From Rhodamnia argentea (Eukaryota; Streptophyta; Magnoliopsida; Myrtales; Myrtaceae): a stretch of 64,000 nucleotides of DNA. Below the pieces are notes generated by a model that was not told the DNA's origin, did no database searches, and saw only the letters and a list, made by a program, of their open reading frames with translations. Location of the stretch: contig NC_063160.1 in assembly GCF_020921035.1 (NCBI RefSeq), positions 9,444,501 to 9,508,500 on the forward strand, read 5' to 3'. A program made the position numbers and the translations under genes. Shown in pieces: positions 1-10,150 of this stretch. Each line of letters begins with the position of its first letter. Position 1 is the stretch's first letter.

Positions 1-23
1 CCATATTATTTTAATATTTTCAA

Positions 24-327
24 GTCAGAAATTTTTTCCTTTGAATTTTTGCTTCTTCCCATTTCTTTCTTTCTTCTTCCTCCTCCTCCTGCCACCAACA
101 ACGCCGCTGCAAAACGTAACCACCGTGTCCCTACCATCACTGTCGTTGCCGACACCAAACTCGCGGCGCCTTACCACCTCAACCGCTTCAGCTTCGCCTT
201 TTCCCTCTTTTTGACCACAAGAATCTCTCAATCTCTTGAACCTGAGGTGCGAACTTAGATCTGAGCCGCTGCAACCTTATAGTTGAGGTTGTGGCGGCCT
301 TAAATTGGGACCCTGAATCTGAGGTTA
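24..327. repeat. Direct repeat, copy A, upstream of the NLR gene
   Basis: A pyrimidine-rich stretch followed by a GC-richer stretch matches positions 7400-7709 in the same orientation. Shared landmarks, in order, are CAACAACGCCGCTGCAAA, CTTTTTGACCACAAGA and GCCTTAAATTGG. Small substitutions and indels separate the copies, so this is an old duplication. No reading frame is conserved between them. The repeat could be a dispersed transposon fragment or the leader of a lost gene. Confidence 0.75.
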
Positions 328-2377
328 TGCGCCTCAGATATGTTGAGAGAGGGGTGTGATTGCAATGTCATCTAAGCGGAAGCTTTTTGATAGTGTTAGA
401 GCGCAGCTTGGGTAGGGTGGTGGCTGTGTGAGTGGCGTGGACAAGCGTAGCCGGTTGTGGTGTTGCTTCGGCAATGGTGGCATTGCGCTTCTTTTCGGGA
501 TGCAGAGGGGGGAGAGGGGCAAGGAGGAGAAATGGATGCCACGTGGAAGGGTCGAAGATCATAATTTGCTTAATGGGAATTGCTTGAACTTTCTTGCCGT
601 TCCTAATTCATTTATATTGCATTTGATCGTCTGGATTTCTAATCAGGATAATATAAGAAATCCAAAGATTTTGTTACATCCTATATAGTGTTTGGTGAAC
701 TACAAATTTAAGTTGGATAAGTAAAGGCAGAGTGTGTCTAAGATCGATTCTATTTTACTGAAACATCAAGATATTTTTGAAATTATTCAATAATAAGTTC
801 TGATGAATGAGTCATTGTTGAACATAGGTTTGTGCCATCTGAATTTGGGCACAACATTGACAAAGCATACCCAATAGAATCTGGGGTCTTGCTTTGGAGT
901 CAAATATTTTGAGAATGACCCGTGCGCCTTACTCGTTGTCTTATCAAGTGAATAAACAAGTGCTGAACAACCTAATTGTTCAGCCTCTTTTCACAAGTTA
1001 AAGATGCACTCATGCAGGTCGTCCAAGAGAACCCTTTCGAATATTAATGATCAGCATCGAGTTCTTCCTATCATGTCCAAACCATTTAGAATGTTGAAAA
1101 TGTTCAAGCGGTTAAAGAACAAGGGACATAATTTCATATCACGTCAAACAATCGATTAAAAAATAATATTGTAGAGATAACCAACTTTGCAACCGGAGAC
1201 CCCAAGTTGGTGTTGCCGGAAAGATAGCTACACTTAATGGTCCCCACCGCTAGAGAGGCGGTCCCCTCGCTACGGAGGCGGCTCGGCAAGGTGGAGAGGC
1301 AACCCAATGCAAAGGAGACCCATATTTACTCTTGTCTGCTCTCTTGAAAAAACCTATCATGGTCTATCCCACCCCTCTCATGAGATTTTTTTATCCCCCT
1401 TTATCCAATTCTGGATAGTTGCCAAACACAAGATTGACTTATATCCTAATGACTAAACGCAGCCTCGAGTTGTTGACCCAAAGACGTGAGTATACAGATT
1501 CATCCGTAAAACTTCCTTCTTGCTCATCTCGGACAAGAGTTCAATTTTCTTTCCACAATTTAGCACTTTGAGCTAATTCCAAGACAATTAAGGAACGGAC
1601 CGACTCGAATATAATTTATGTGGACCTATGCAAATTAAATTTTCCATATTTTTTCTGATCGCTTCTTAATTTTTATATGCGACGAATGACTGAATGGGTT
1701 GCCAAAATTTAGGTCTCGACAACAATATGTTGTCATATTGAACGATAAACTACCATCACGCGACATATCGTTATATGACATGACATATTATCACACAACA
1801 CGTCATCACATAACACAATCTTACGTTATATGTCACATATGCTACGTGGTCATCATGCATACATGGATTCATGTTTTCAAACCTTTATCTCAACCGAACC
1901 GATCAAAGTTGCCTTTCATGTCTTGGAAATCAAATGATGGAAGAATTCGAAGGATATCATCGACAAAAAAGAGCGGTTACTTTTCAATATCCAAATCGAA
2001 AATCGAATCGAACCGAAATGGATGAATTTTTTAATTTCGATTTGGTTCGGGTTATAGTTCAATTCGATTTTTCGGTTCAGTTATGAAAACCTACTAGAAA
2101 CTCTTTGGTGACCATGACTTGGTTGTTTATTGAGGCCTTCGATTAACTAGAGAAGGTCATTACCCTCTTGCGCCCTTAAGTAATAAAATGTTCTAAACTT
2201 GTGGATTTCATATCCTAGCTTATTAAGAGAAAAAAAAAACTATGCTTTATAGCTCGGATTTTCTGGTACAAAATGTAATTTGTATTGTTTGACATTTTCC
2301 GATGTATTCAAAATCCATCACCAAACACCCAATAGGAGAATTCGTATTGCATTTACCATCGCTATGAATAACCACTT
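328..2377. other. Intergenic, no gene recognised
   Basis: Two kb without a convincing coding region. Short open frames near 428-688 and 1699-2086 show no recognisable motif. Around 1890-2090 there are repeated TCGGTT/AACCGA words like those in the TIR element at 13080-13615, so this part is probably a transposon remnant. A GC-rich patch lies near 1240-1310. Confidence 0.5.
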
Positions 2378-2780
2378 TTATTTATTTATTTTTTTTGGTC
2401 GAAATAAGAATTCCATTCATTCATAATGAAACTACAGAAAAAGATAACAGAGATTCTGAACATGAAAAAACTCCAAAAGGGCCGGAGGGTGAAGATACCC
2501 AATTTGTAGGAAAGAACTTGAGATAGTGGGCTTTGGCCAACAAATCAGCTGCTTGGTTGGCTTCCCTACTACAGTGGCCAACTTTCGATACTCTTAAAAG
2601 GCCCAAACATTTCTTTGCATTCATCCATAAGGTCTTGAAAGGTCCAAGGACTTTCCAAACGGGCCCATTAGAGATTTTGAGCAGCCCCGCGTGCAAATCA
2701 CTTCTCCACTTTACTCTTCCCTCGAGCAGATCTGGAATCCTCAGCAAGTACGTACAGGATGGCTTCCCCTCCTGGTAGGG
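2378..2780 (-). mobile_element. 5'-truncated LINE, RNase H end and poly(A) tail
   Basis: Read on the minus strand, an open frame of about 108 codons (2747-2421) contains the motif GHCSREANQAADLLAKA. This matches the C-terminal part of the RNase H-like domain common in plant non-LTR retrotransposons (typically REAN.VAD.LAK). A short 3' untranslated part follows, ending GACC and then an A-rich tail, seen on the plus strand as poly(T) then GGTCGAAA at 2388-2405. Endonuclease and reverse transcriptase are absent, as expected for 5' truncation during target-primed reverse transcription. I found no TSD. Confidence 0.7.
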
Positions 2781-3412
2781 TTAAATTTAGGAGCTCATTT
2801 GGTTGGTTAAAAATGTTGTCGATTGTATTTTTGGCTGGATCCACTAAGTTTACCGCAAAAACTATCAAACTCATAATTGAATTGGATTACAGTGCGTGCA
2901 AATGAAATAACCAATTCACGATACGAAAGAAGATTGAAACTCGCCGATGCGGACAAAAAACATGCCGGTAGCTTTATCTCGACGAAGACTTGAACCTGGG
3001 CAATCGTCAGTGCAACTTGCGACATGGACAGGCGACCAACAACAGGTCTTCGTCGACCCCTAAGTCGTAAAATAAACAAGTGCCAGAGCGAGGCCTCCAA
3101 TGGTCGCTCTTCCTGAGAAAGTGATTGCCAACTTATTTGGCCGGAGAAAAAACTTTAACTACCACGTTTATCAAAACAAAGAAAAAAGTCTCTCTCTCCT
3201 TTCCGTTCATCTCATTCTCCATTATTGCTTCAAAGACCAAGAAGCTCCTCTTCCCTCTTGACTCTGCAAAAAACCCAGAACAAGAAGCAGAGAAAAGCGT
3301 CCTCTGCAGATCTTGGGAAGTGCGTTTCAGTTCTTCGGAGCATTCTTGGTGACCCATCAAAGTTTTAGATGTTCTTGGCTTGTTTGGTCTGTGAAGAAAG
3401 AAAGAACCAGAA
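2781..3412 (+). promoter_or_regulatory. 5' flank and probable leader of the NLR gene
   Basis: No gene was found between the LINE fragment and the NLR start codon. The last 250 bases are rich in CTCTCT and AAAGAAAG stretches, typical of plant 5' leaders. No clear TATA box is visible. An inverted pair of GACGAAGACC-like words lies at about 2977-2990 and 3043-3056, with no known function. Confidence 0.35.
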
Positions 3413-6400
3413 ATGTCCATTGACTTGGCAGGAACTGCTGTGGATACGGCATTCGGCGAGCTGTTCTCTCTCGTTAAGGAGATAGTGATAACCATCGCAG
3501 CGTTTGCTCCCCAGCTCAAGCAGATCCAATCCACCTTGATTAAGATAGACCCAATCATCCAGCAATGGGATGAGTACAACAGTCGGCTGGACTGTAGTCC
3601 AAAAGAGATAGCTCCGGTCAAGGAACTCTTCATCAGAGGCAAACTACTGGTCGAGAAATGCTCAAGGATACACCGATTCAACTTTTGCAAGAAGTATTCG
3701 CACTCGAACAAACTGACCGACTTCGATGCAGAAGTACAAAGGGAGTTTCAAATTTACCTGCCGCTGGTGACTGTGATTTCTAGCAAGGCGACATCGCTAA
3801 ACGTGAAAGAGACCGGGAAGGACGTGAGGGAGATGATGGGAGACGTGAAGGAGACCGGGGGAGAAGTGAAGGAGATCAAGGGAGACCTGAAGGAGACGGG
3901 GGGAGACGTGAAGGAGATAAAGGGAGAGGTGAAGGAGACCGGAGTAGACGTGAGGGAGATGAAGGGAGACTTGAAGGAGCTCAAGCATTTGATAATTTCC
4001 TTGCAAGTGAACGGGGCACCACATAGTGTGCTTGAGCTTTTGGGCGACCTTGCGGTCCCTAAGGCACCCGATTGCATTGTCGGGTCGGCGGTGGAGGCAT
4101 CCTTGAGGGAGCTCAAGGGGTGGTTGCTAGAGGAGGGAATGTCTGTGATGGTCGTGACCGCCCCGGGCGGGTGTGGGAAGAGTACTCTGCTTACGAAATT
4201 GTGTCATGATGCGGCAATCAAAGGTATGTGTGATTATTATTTGGATTGATCTTGAACTTAAGAAAGTAGGGATGAATTTATTGAATTGATCCTTGCCAAT
4301 TGGTCACCTCTAATAATCATTTGATTAGCCATTTATGTGTGTAGGAGCTGTTGCCTGAACCCTGTCCCACTTGTGCACATATTGGAATGTATGAATCCCA
4401 TTACCTTTTCTCTCTGTCAAGCAATACAGTGTCTTGAAGATGTTAATGTTTTCACAAAGATTTGCTTCGGTTTTATGAAGATGGATGTTTCATCGAGCGA
4501 AACAATCTTTTTCTCATAGTTTATTTTCGGGTTCTATATTATGTCCAATCAGATAGATCTTTCCCAAGCTTTTAGATATGCAGTAACTGGCATCTGATTG
4601 TGCTGAGTGCCTTTCTTAATAAGTTGAACCCTCCTCTTCACACGCCATACTATTCGCACTCACTTTTTCTGCTATGCGGTATCTACTTAGCTCTGTTTCT
4701 TATCCTACCGAATTCAATAAACTAGAAGTATCATGGCAAATTTTCGTACTCTTTGCAAGGGATAGGAGTCAGACTTACCGTGATTTGCATATAGGAAAAT
4801 TCAAGAACAAGATCATGTTCGTCCGTGTCTCGAAGAAGCCCAACGTGATAGACATTGTCCGGAAGATGATCCGGCATAACGGTTTCGAGGTACCTGCGAT
4901 TGAAACAGAAGACCATGCAGTTCAGTGCTTGCAGCAACTGCTCATCAGAATAGGACAGGATCCTGTGTTGCTGGTGTTGGACGATGTCTGGGCCGACTCG
5001 CAATCCATAATCGAGAAATTTGTCTTCAAGGAGATCAAACATTACAAGATTGTGGTGACATCAAGATATGAATTTCCTAATGTTGGTCTTGTGCATCACC
5101 TGAACCCGCTGCCTCCTGGGGAAGCCCTGGAACTTTTTCGTCAATCTGTCACTGTTGATGGTAGATGCTTGGTTGAACCAGGTGATGAGCTGTGGGATAA
5201 GGTATCCTCTTGCTTGTGTGCATCCATTATGGGATTTCTTATGGTCATCGAAACTGAGTTAATTTTTTCTTTAAAGAAAATGTTTTATGAAACCAACCTG
5301 CTTATTCTTACTTTGATCTCTCTTTCATCAAGTTACCGTAATCGTTTCTGTTTTCTTTTTCCATGTGGCAGATAGTGAATCGCTGTAAGGGGTTGCCATT
5401 GGCTCTTACAGTCATCGCCAAGTCTCTCCGAGGAATGGATCGTGCGTTCTGGGAAACAAAGCTTCTTGATTGGTCCTCTTCGGGTTTGGACAATGACATT
5501 CTAGATTGCCTCAAAAAGAGCTTGGATGACTTGGATGGTGACCCTTCGATGAAGGAACGTTTCATGGACCTCGCCTCATTTCCAGAGGATCGCAAGATCC
5601 CCGCCACCGCCCTCATTGATATGTGGGTGGAATTGTACAAGCTAGATTTCGATGGTGTGCGTGCCATTGCGGACCTCAATAAACTCGTTTACAGGAACCT
5701 AGCTGATCTCATAGTCACCAGGTATGGCTCTGAAGTTCGTTTTGTTCTCTCACTCTTAACTTTTATAGTTTTCTACTGCTCTAAGAATACCTTAACACAC
5801 TTTCCTGTTTCCACACCACAATTACTGCACCTGACCTTCAGCTATGGTGTGTTCCGCACTGTGAAGGTAAAATGGATTATACAAACGCCTGTTAAGAACA
5901 TTGCTATCTCCTGGCATGATTTCTTAAACGTGGGAAGGATCAAATGTTTTTCATTACTAGTAAATTGGTATCATCAAATGCCTTGCATTAGATTATAGCA
6001 CAAGAAACTCGAGCGCAAATGCTTATATCCAAATGTTTGATTGCATACATACAGGACAGATTCAAGTGAGGACGAGGACAAATGTTACAGCAGCCACTAT
6101 GCTATGCAGCATGATCTGCTCAGAGAGCTGGCTATCATGGAGTGTGACCGAGGGGAAGTGGAGGAGAGAGAGAGACTTATTCTGGACTTAACCGAAGATA
6201 ATTCTTCCGATTGGTGGAGCGAGCAAAAGCAACCGACTCTTCGCGCTCGTCTAGTGTCCATCCACACAGGTTGAGAACTCTGTCTCTGTCTCTGTCTCTC
6301 TCTCTCAATGACCTGTGGGGAAAAATTTCTGTTGGTTGGCAGTTAGGCTACCTTTTAACCTTCTGTGTTCATAATGCAGATGGAACATTCTCAATACCCT

Positions 6401-7218
6401 GGCCAAATCTGCAATTGCCTGAAGCTGCGGCTCTTGTCTTGAACTTCGAGACCAACATGCAAACCAAAACTTATGCTTTGCCGGAATTCATTGAGAAAGC
6501 AGATAAGCTCAAGGCCCTGATAGTAACAAACTACAGCTTCTTTCCAGCTGAGCTGCGCAATTTCCATGTCCTTGGGTCCAGTTTAACGAGGATCAGGCTC
6601 GAACGCATCATGGTTCCTCTCCTGAGCATGGGAAAGCTACGACTGCACAATCTGCAAAAGATATCCTTTTTCATGTGTGACATCAGTCAGGCTTCGACGT
6701 CGGACGACGCCAAAATCTCCGATGCAATCCCAAACTTGGTGGAGCTTGACTTCGACTATTGCGACGATCTTAAGACATTACCTGATGGCATCTGTGAGAT
6801 AAAGCCTCTGAAGAAGCTTAGCATCACAAACTGCCATAACTTGTCTGCACTCCCTGAACAGATTGGGGAATCAGCGTCCCTCGAAGTTGTCAGGCTTAAC
6901 TCCTGCACAAGCTTGTTGCGGTTACCGGACTCGATCGGAACCCTAAAAAAATTGATCTCTCTCAATATATCGGATTGCCTGAGCCTGAGCACTTTGCCCA
7001 ATCAAATTGGTAATCTGGTCAATCTCAAGAGGATGAACATGAGAGGATGTCTGAGGTTGTCTGTACTGCCACGGTCGATCGTGAAGCTGAGGAACCTGAG
7101 GAAGGTGGTTTGTGACAAAGAAAAAGAAGTCATGTGGGAGCCTCTCAAGAGCAGTCTCAATGGCTTGAATATAATAGCGTCCGAAGAAGAGGCTAACTTA
7201 GATTGGCTAGACGATTGA
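3413..7218 (+). CDS. RPW8-type helper NLR (NRG1/ADR1 class) disease-resistance protein
   Basis: Five exons (3413-4223, 4795-5201, 5372-5721, 6055-6269, 6380-7218) have matching phases, GT-AG introns and no stop, giving about 873 residues. Residues 1-130 form an RPW8-like coiled-coil domain. Residues 131-186 are four tandem 14-residue repeats. The NB-ARC follows: P-loop GGCGKST (252-258), kinase-2 LLVLDDVW (329-336), RNBS-B VVTSR, GLPL (413-416), and QHD (541-543) in place of MHD. QHD is characteristic of RPW8-NLRs. Five LRRs of the type C..L..LP..I fill roughly 714-835, and the protein ends in LDWLDD as ADR1 proteins do. RNLs act downstream of sensor NLRs with EDS1 and form membrane channels; that role comes from family knowledge. 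The N-terminal half looks closer to NRG1 and the C-terminus closer to ADR1, so I give no symbol. Confidence 0.9.
3803..3982 (+). repeat. 42-bp in-frame tandem repeat in the NLR linker
   Basis: Four consecutive 42 bp units (3803-3844, 3845-3886, 3887-3928, 3929-3970) plus a partial fifth encode the 14-residue pattern [VL]KETG..V[KR]E[IM][KM]G[DE]. The units differ from each other at several bases, so they are not freshly copied. The charged sequence is predicted to be helical or coiled-coil and joins the RPW8 domain to the NB-ARC. Confidence 0.9.
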
Positions 7219-7256
7219 AAATAGGACCATGCGATGTTGTCCGAATTTTTTCTCAA

Positions 7257-7304
7257 TGTGAAACGTTGTCTTTTTTTTTTGGTAAGGTGTGAAACGTTGT
7301 CTTT
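7257..7304 (-). mobile_element. Minimal poly(A)-tail retroposon footprint with 17-bp TSD
   Basis: The 17 bp TGTGAAACGTTGTCTTT occurs at 7257-7273 and again at 7288-7304. Between them lies only a run of T followed by GGTAAGG. On the minus strand this is ..TTACC followed by poly(A), the kind of tail a LINE leaves, flanked by a TSD. The insertion is about 14 bases beyond the duplication and lies just past the NLR stop codon, probably in its 3' UTR. Confidence 0.75.
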
Positions 7305-7399
7305 GAATTATCCTTTTTTTTTTATATGGATGGCGAGGCATCGCTGAGTGGACCAAATAAAATATGAGTAGTGCCACATCATTTACTTAATATGTCTGA

Positions 7400-7709
7400 G
7401 TCAGAATTTTTTTTCCTTTTATTTTCTCTTCTTTCCATTTATTTATTACTTCTTCCTCTTCCTTCTACTACCGCCAACAACGCCGCTGCAAACCATAACC
7501 ACCATCGCGTCCCTACCGTCACCGTCGTCGCCAACACCTAACACGCGCCGCCTTACCTCCATGACCACTTCAGCATAGCCTTCTCTCTTTTTGACCACAA
7601 GATTCTCTCTATCTCTCAAATCTGAAGAGCAAACTCAGATCCGTGCCACTGCAACCTCGTATTTGAGGTCGTGGCAGCCTTAAATTGGAAGTCGCGACTG
7701 AGGCTTATT
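7400..7709. repeat. Direct repeat, copy B, downstream of the NLR gene
   Basis: Partner of 24-327, same orientation. The two copies bracket the NLR gene at a spacing of about 7.4 kb. Identity is high over the blocks around the CGCCGCTGCAAA word and the TTTTTGACCACAAGA word. It starts about 180 bp after the NLR stop codon. Confidence 0.75.
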
Positions 7710-8527
7710 AAGGTTCGGATTATTTACCTAATTTTTTGTAAATTCCTCAACAGGAAATGACTTTAGTTGTCCCAAATTATTTTTATAGGATCCCTATCTT
7801 TATCATTAAGTCATCCACTTGGGCCATCTGATGTCCCTCCACTCTCTGGATGGACCTTTTTGACTAGGAATAGTTGATTAATATAGCAATTGGAAGGGCT
7901 TCGGTTTCATAACTTATTCAAAAAAATAAAGGGTGGTGAAAGTAATATATCCAATTAAATTTTAATTTGGCCAGTCATGATGTTGGGTCCTTAAGTTGGG
8001 TCGTGACGTGTCATATCTATTTAAAATAAAAAACCAGTCCTCGAAATTAAGCACAAATTGAATAATTTGGAATCATCCATGTACCGCACTAGCTTCCAAA
8101 GAAGCATCTTACTAGTTAGCCGATTATTGATGACCCCTTAGCGTGATCGTTTTGCTTTTACTTAATCACTATTGCCGAGTCTTGTGGGACATGGACAAAC
8201 AAATGGCAAAAGTAAAATTAAAACATCTGAAAGAAATTTCTCGTCCTTCGTATGAACTTCGATTGTATTATTGTTCCTTCTAGATGGATTCGAGCGTCGT
8301 TGATTGGTTTCTGGTGTGAAAGGAAGAAGAGGAAGGTGTGAGGAAGAAAACTGTAAAACTTCATGCTCATGAGCAGACGAAAGTTTCTGCGTAGGTTCCA
8401 AGCGAAAAGGCAACGTCGCTGAGAATAATGTCATTAAAGGCTTTCTAATGTTTCTGTTCCAATGTAACAGTATCATCGCCATTCAACTTTAGCAGGGGAA
8501 AGAAAGTTTGCAACTTGCAAGACAAGT
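7710..8527. other. Intergenic, no gene recognised
   Basis: AT-rich sequence. A minus-strand open frame of 106 codons at 8162-8482 has no motif I recognise. It lies next to the Ty3/gypsy fragment below and may be part of the same decayed element. Confidence 0.4.
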
Positions 8528-8680
8528 TTGAAACAAACCTCTTTTTTTCAGAGGTGGCAGCAATTCCATAATCACTTTTGCCTTGTTCCCATCAACTTCT
8601 TTTCTTTTCCCCCTTTGATGCGTCAAGAATGCCAAGAAATTGTCCGGAGTTACCTGAAATGCACATTTTAGAGAGTTCAT
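8528..8680 (-). pseudogene. Ty3/gypsy reverse-transcriptase fragment
   Basis: On the minus strand the translation starting at 8680 reads LKCAFQVTPDNFLAFLTHQRG, then KEVDGNKAKVIMELLPP. This matches the end of the Ty3/gypsy RT fingers/thumb region (usual form KCAFGV..G.FLGF.V..RGIEV...K..AI). An extra two residues interrupt RG(I)EVD, and nothing else of the pol gene is recognisable on either side. It is an isolated, decayed fragment. Confidence 0.65.
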
Positions 8681-10150
8681 TTTTAAAGCGTAAATTTTTC
8701 ATCTTATTGAAGCGTTGTTCGAGCTTAATGAGATGACACACCTAGTTGAATTCTACCGCTAGAGCATCTACTCATACCTCTATGAAGTTTCTAAGCATTC
8801 TAGGACGCTATTACTTGAACACACTTAACGTTGAAGTTTCAATTGTAAATGGTATCAACACTTTGAAAGGCACAAATTGTGAATTAAAATTTCATGTGTT
8901 TAATTAAGGAACACACTGGAACATACTCTCATGTTCGGCGTGCGATTCTATTCATTCTTACCCTGTTCACTATCCTAAATGCCTGCTAGGATCAACTTCT
9001 TGTTCAGGCCCTATCGCTTTGGCAACAATCCAAAGTCAAAACAGATCAAGCCGAAAAGCCAATCAATTAATCCAAGACTCCGCGGGCAACGGATGCTCGT
9101 ATTATAAATAAAAATTAATTTCAAAAGAATAACTACTTTCACAAAAACTAATTTCAGCTTTCCAAACACCGATACTATATAAGATCGGCTAAAATAATAT
9201 CATGTCCTCCAAGAAGATCTACATGGCCGAATAAGCTGAGTTATAGAATCGATTGAAATAGATCTACACCGATATTCATGTTTTGAAAATACAAAAGTAC
9301 ATATGGCACGCAGAGTCATTTACGAGTGGAAAATTACCAAAAAAATCTTAAACTTTTTGCATTTATACTTATTCAGCCTATTCGGCCAATTTTGACCGGA
9401 ATATGTTGATTGTTTGTTTTTTTCTTTTCATTCTCTTTCCTTTTTTTTCCTTTCCTTCTTTCTCCTGCTAGTCATGGACCTCGGCGATCAACCAGAGTCA
9501 AAAGCCGATATCGTCGACCTTTTATGCCCTCAATCATGTTACTTTCTACATTTTGTTCCTTACTTGCCTTTTATTACTGCTTTTGATGTGTTTGTTTCCG
9601 TTCTTTTATGTCATTCCCTGGATTGTGTTTTCTTATTTCGTTTAGCCTAATTTTTTTTTTTTTTGGTCGAAATTTAGCCTAGTTGACCACGCATTAGGAT
9701 CATAATAAACACAAAAAGAATCGCATGGACAAAAACTGGACTAGACTTTTAAAATTCATAATTGGATAAAAGACTGAATGTGACACTTAGTTAACAAATC
9801 AATCAAGTTAGAGTACCGAAAGAGCATTACTTTAAACAACTAGTGTAACCTAGTCCCCAACTCTAACTCTCTAATTGCGTCGGAAGTGAGGTATTCTCTT
9901 GTATCTCACTTAGCTCCTAACTAGCCCCCCAAAAGGCTAGTGGCCACTCCAAATTAGGATAGACATTAATAGATAGATAAGAAATGAACCTCCCAACTTG
10001 ATGCAAGATAAGGTTTTAGGAGAATTCGCACCAATTAGGAACTGTTGGTCCGCTCCCCTCGTTTTAGGAGGGTCACCAAAAAAATCAAGAGGATAGAAGC
10101 ATTCAAGCAAAAAGCATCCATTTATTCGGTTTGCCAAAAATAAGTGATCA
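8681..10150. other. Intergenic, no gene recognised
   Basis: No coding region with recognisable motifs. Open frames at 9414-9650 (+) and 9937-10167 (-) are low-complexity or featureless. The only dated event visible is the small retroposon footprint at 9641-9681. Confidence 0.4.
9641..9681 (-). mobile_element. Minimal poly(A)-tail retroposon footprint with 9-bp TSD
   Basis: TTTAGCCTA occurs at 9641-9649 and 9673-9681. It flanks a poly(T) run followed by GGTCGAA. Read on the minus strand this is TTCGACC plus poly(A), the same 3' end as the longer LINE fragment at 2378-2780. The insertion is therefore probably the last few bases and tail of that LINE family. Confidence 0.7.

Noticed and set aside
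428-688. 86-codon plus-strand frame next to direct repeat copy A
   Set aside because: The matching region next to copy B has no equivalent frame, and no motif is present.
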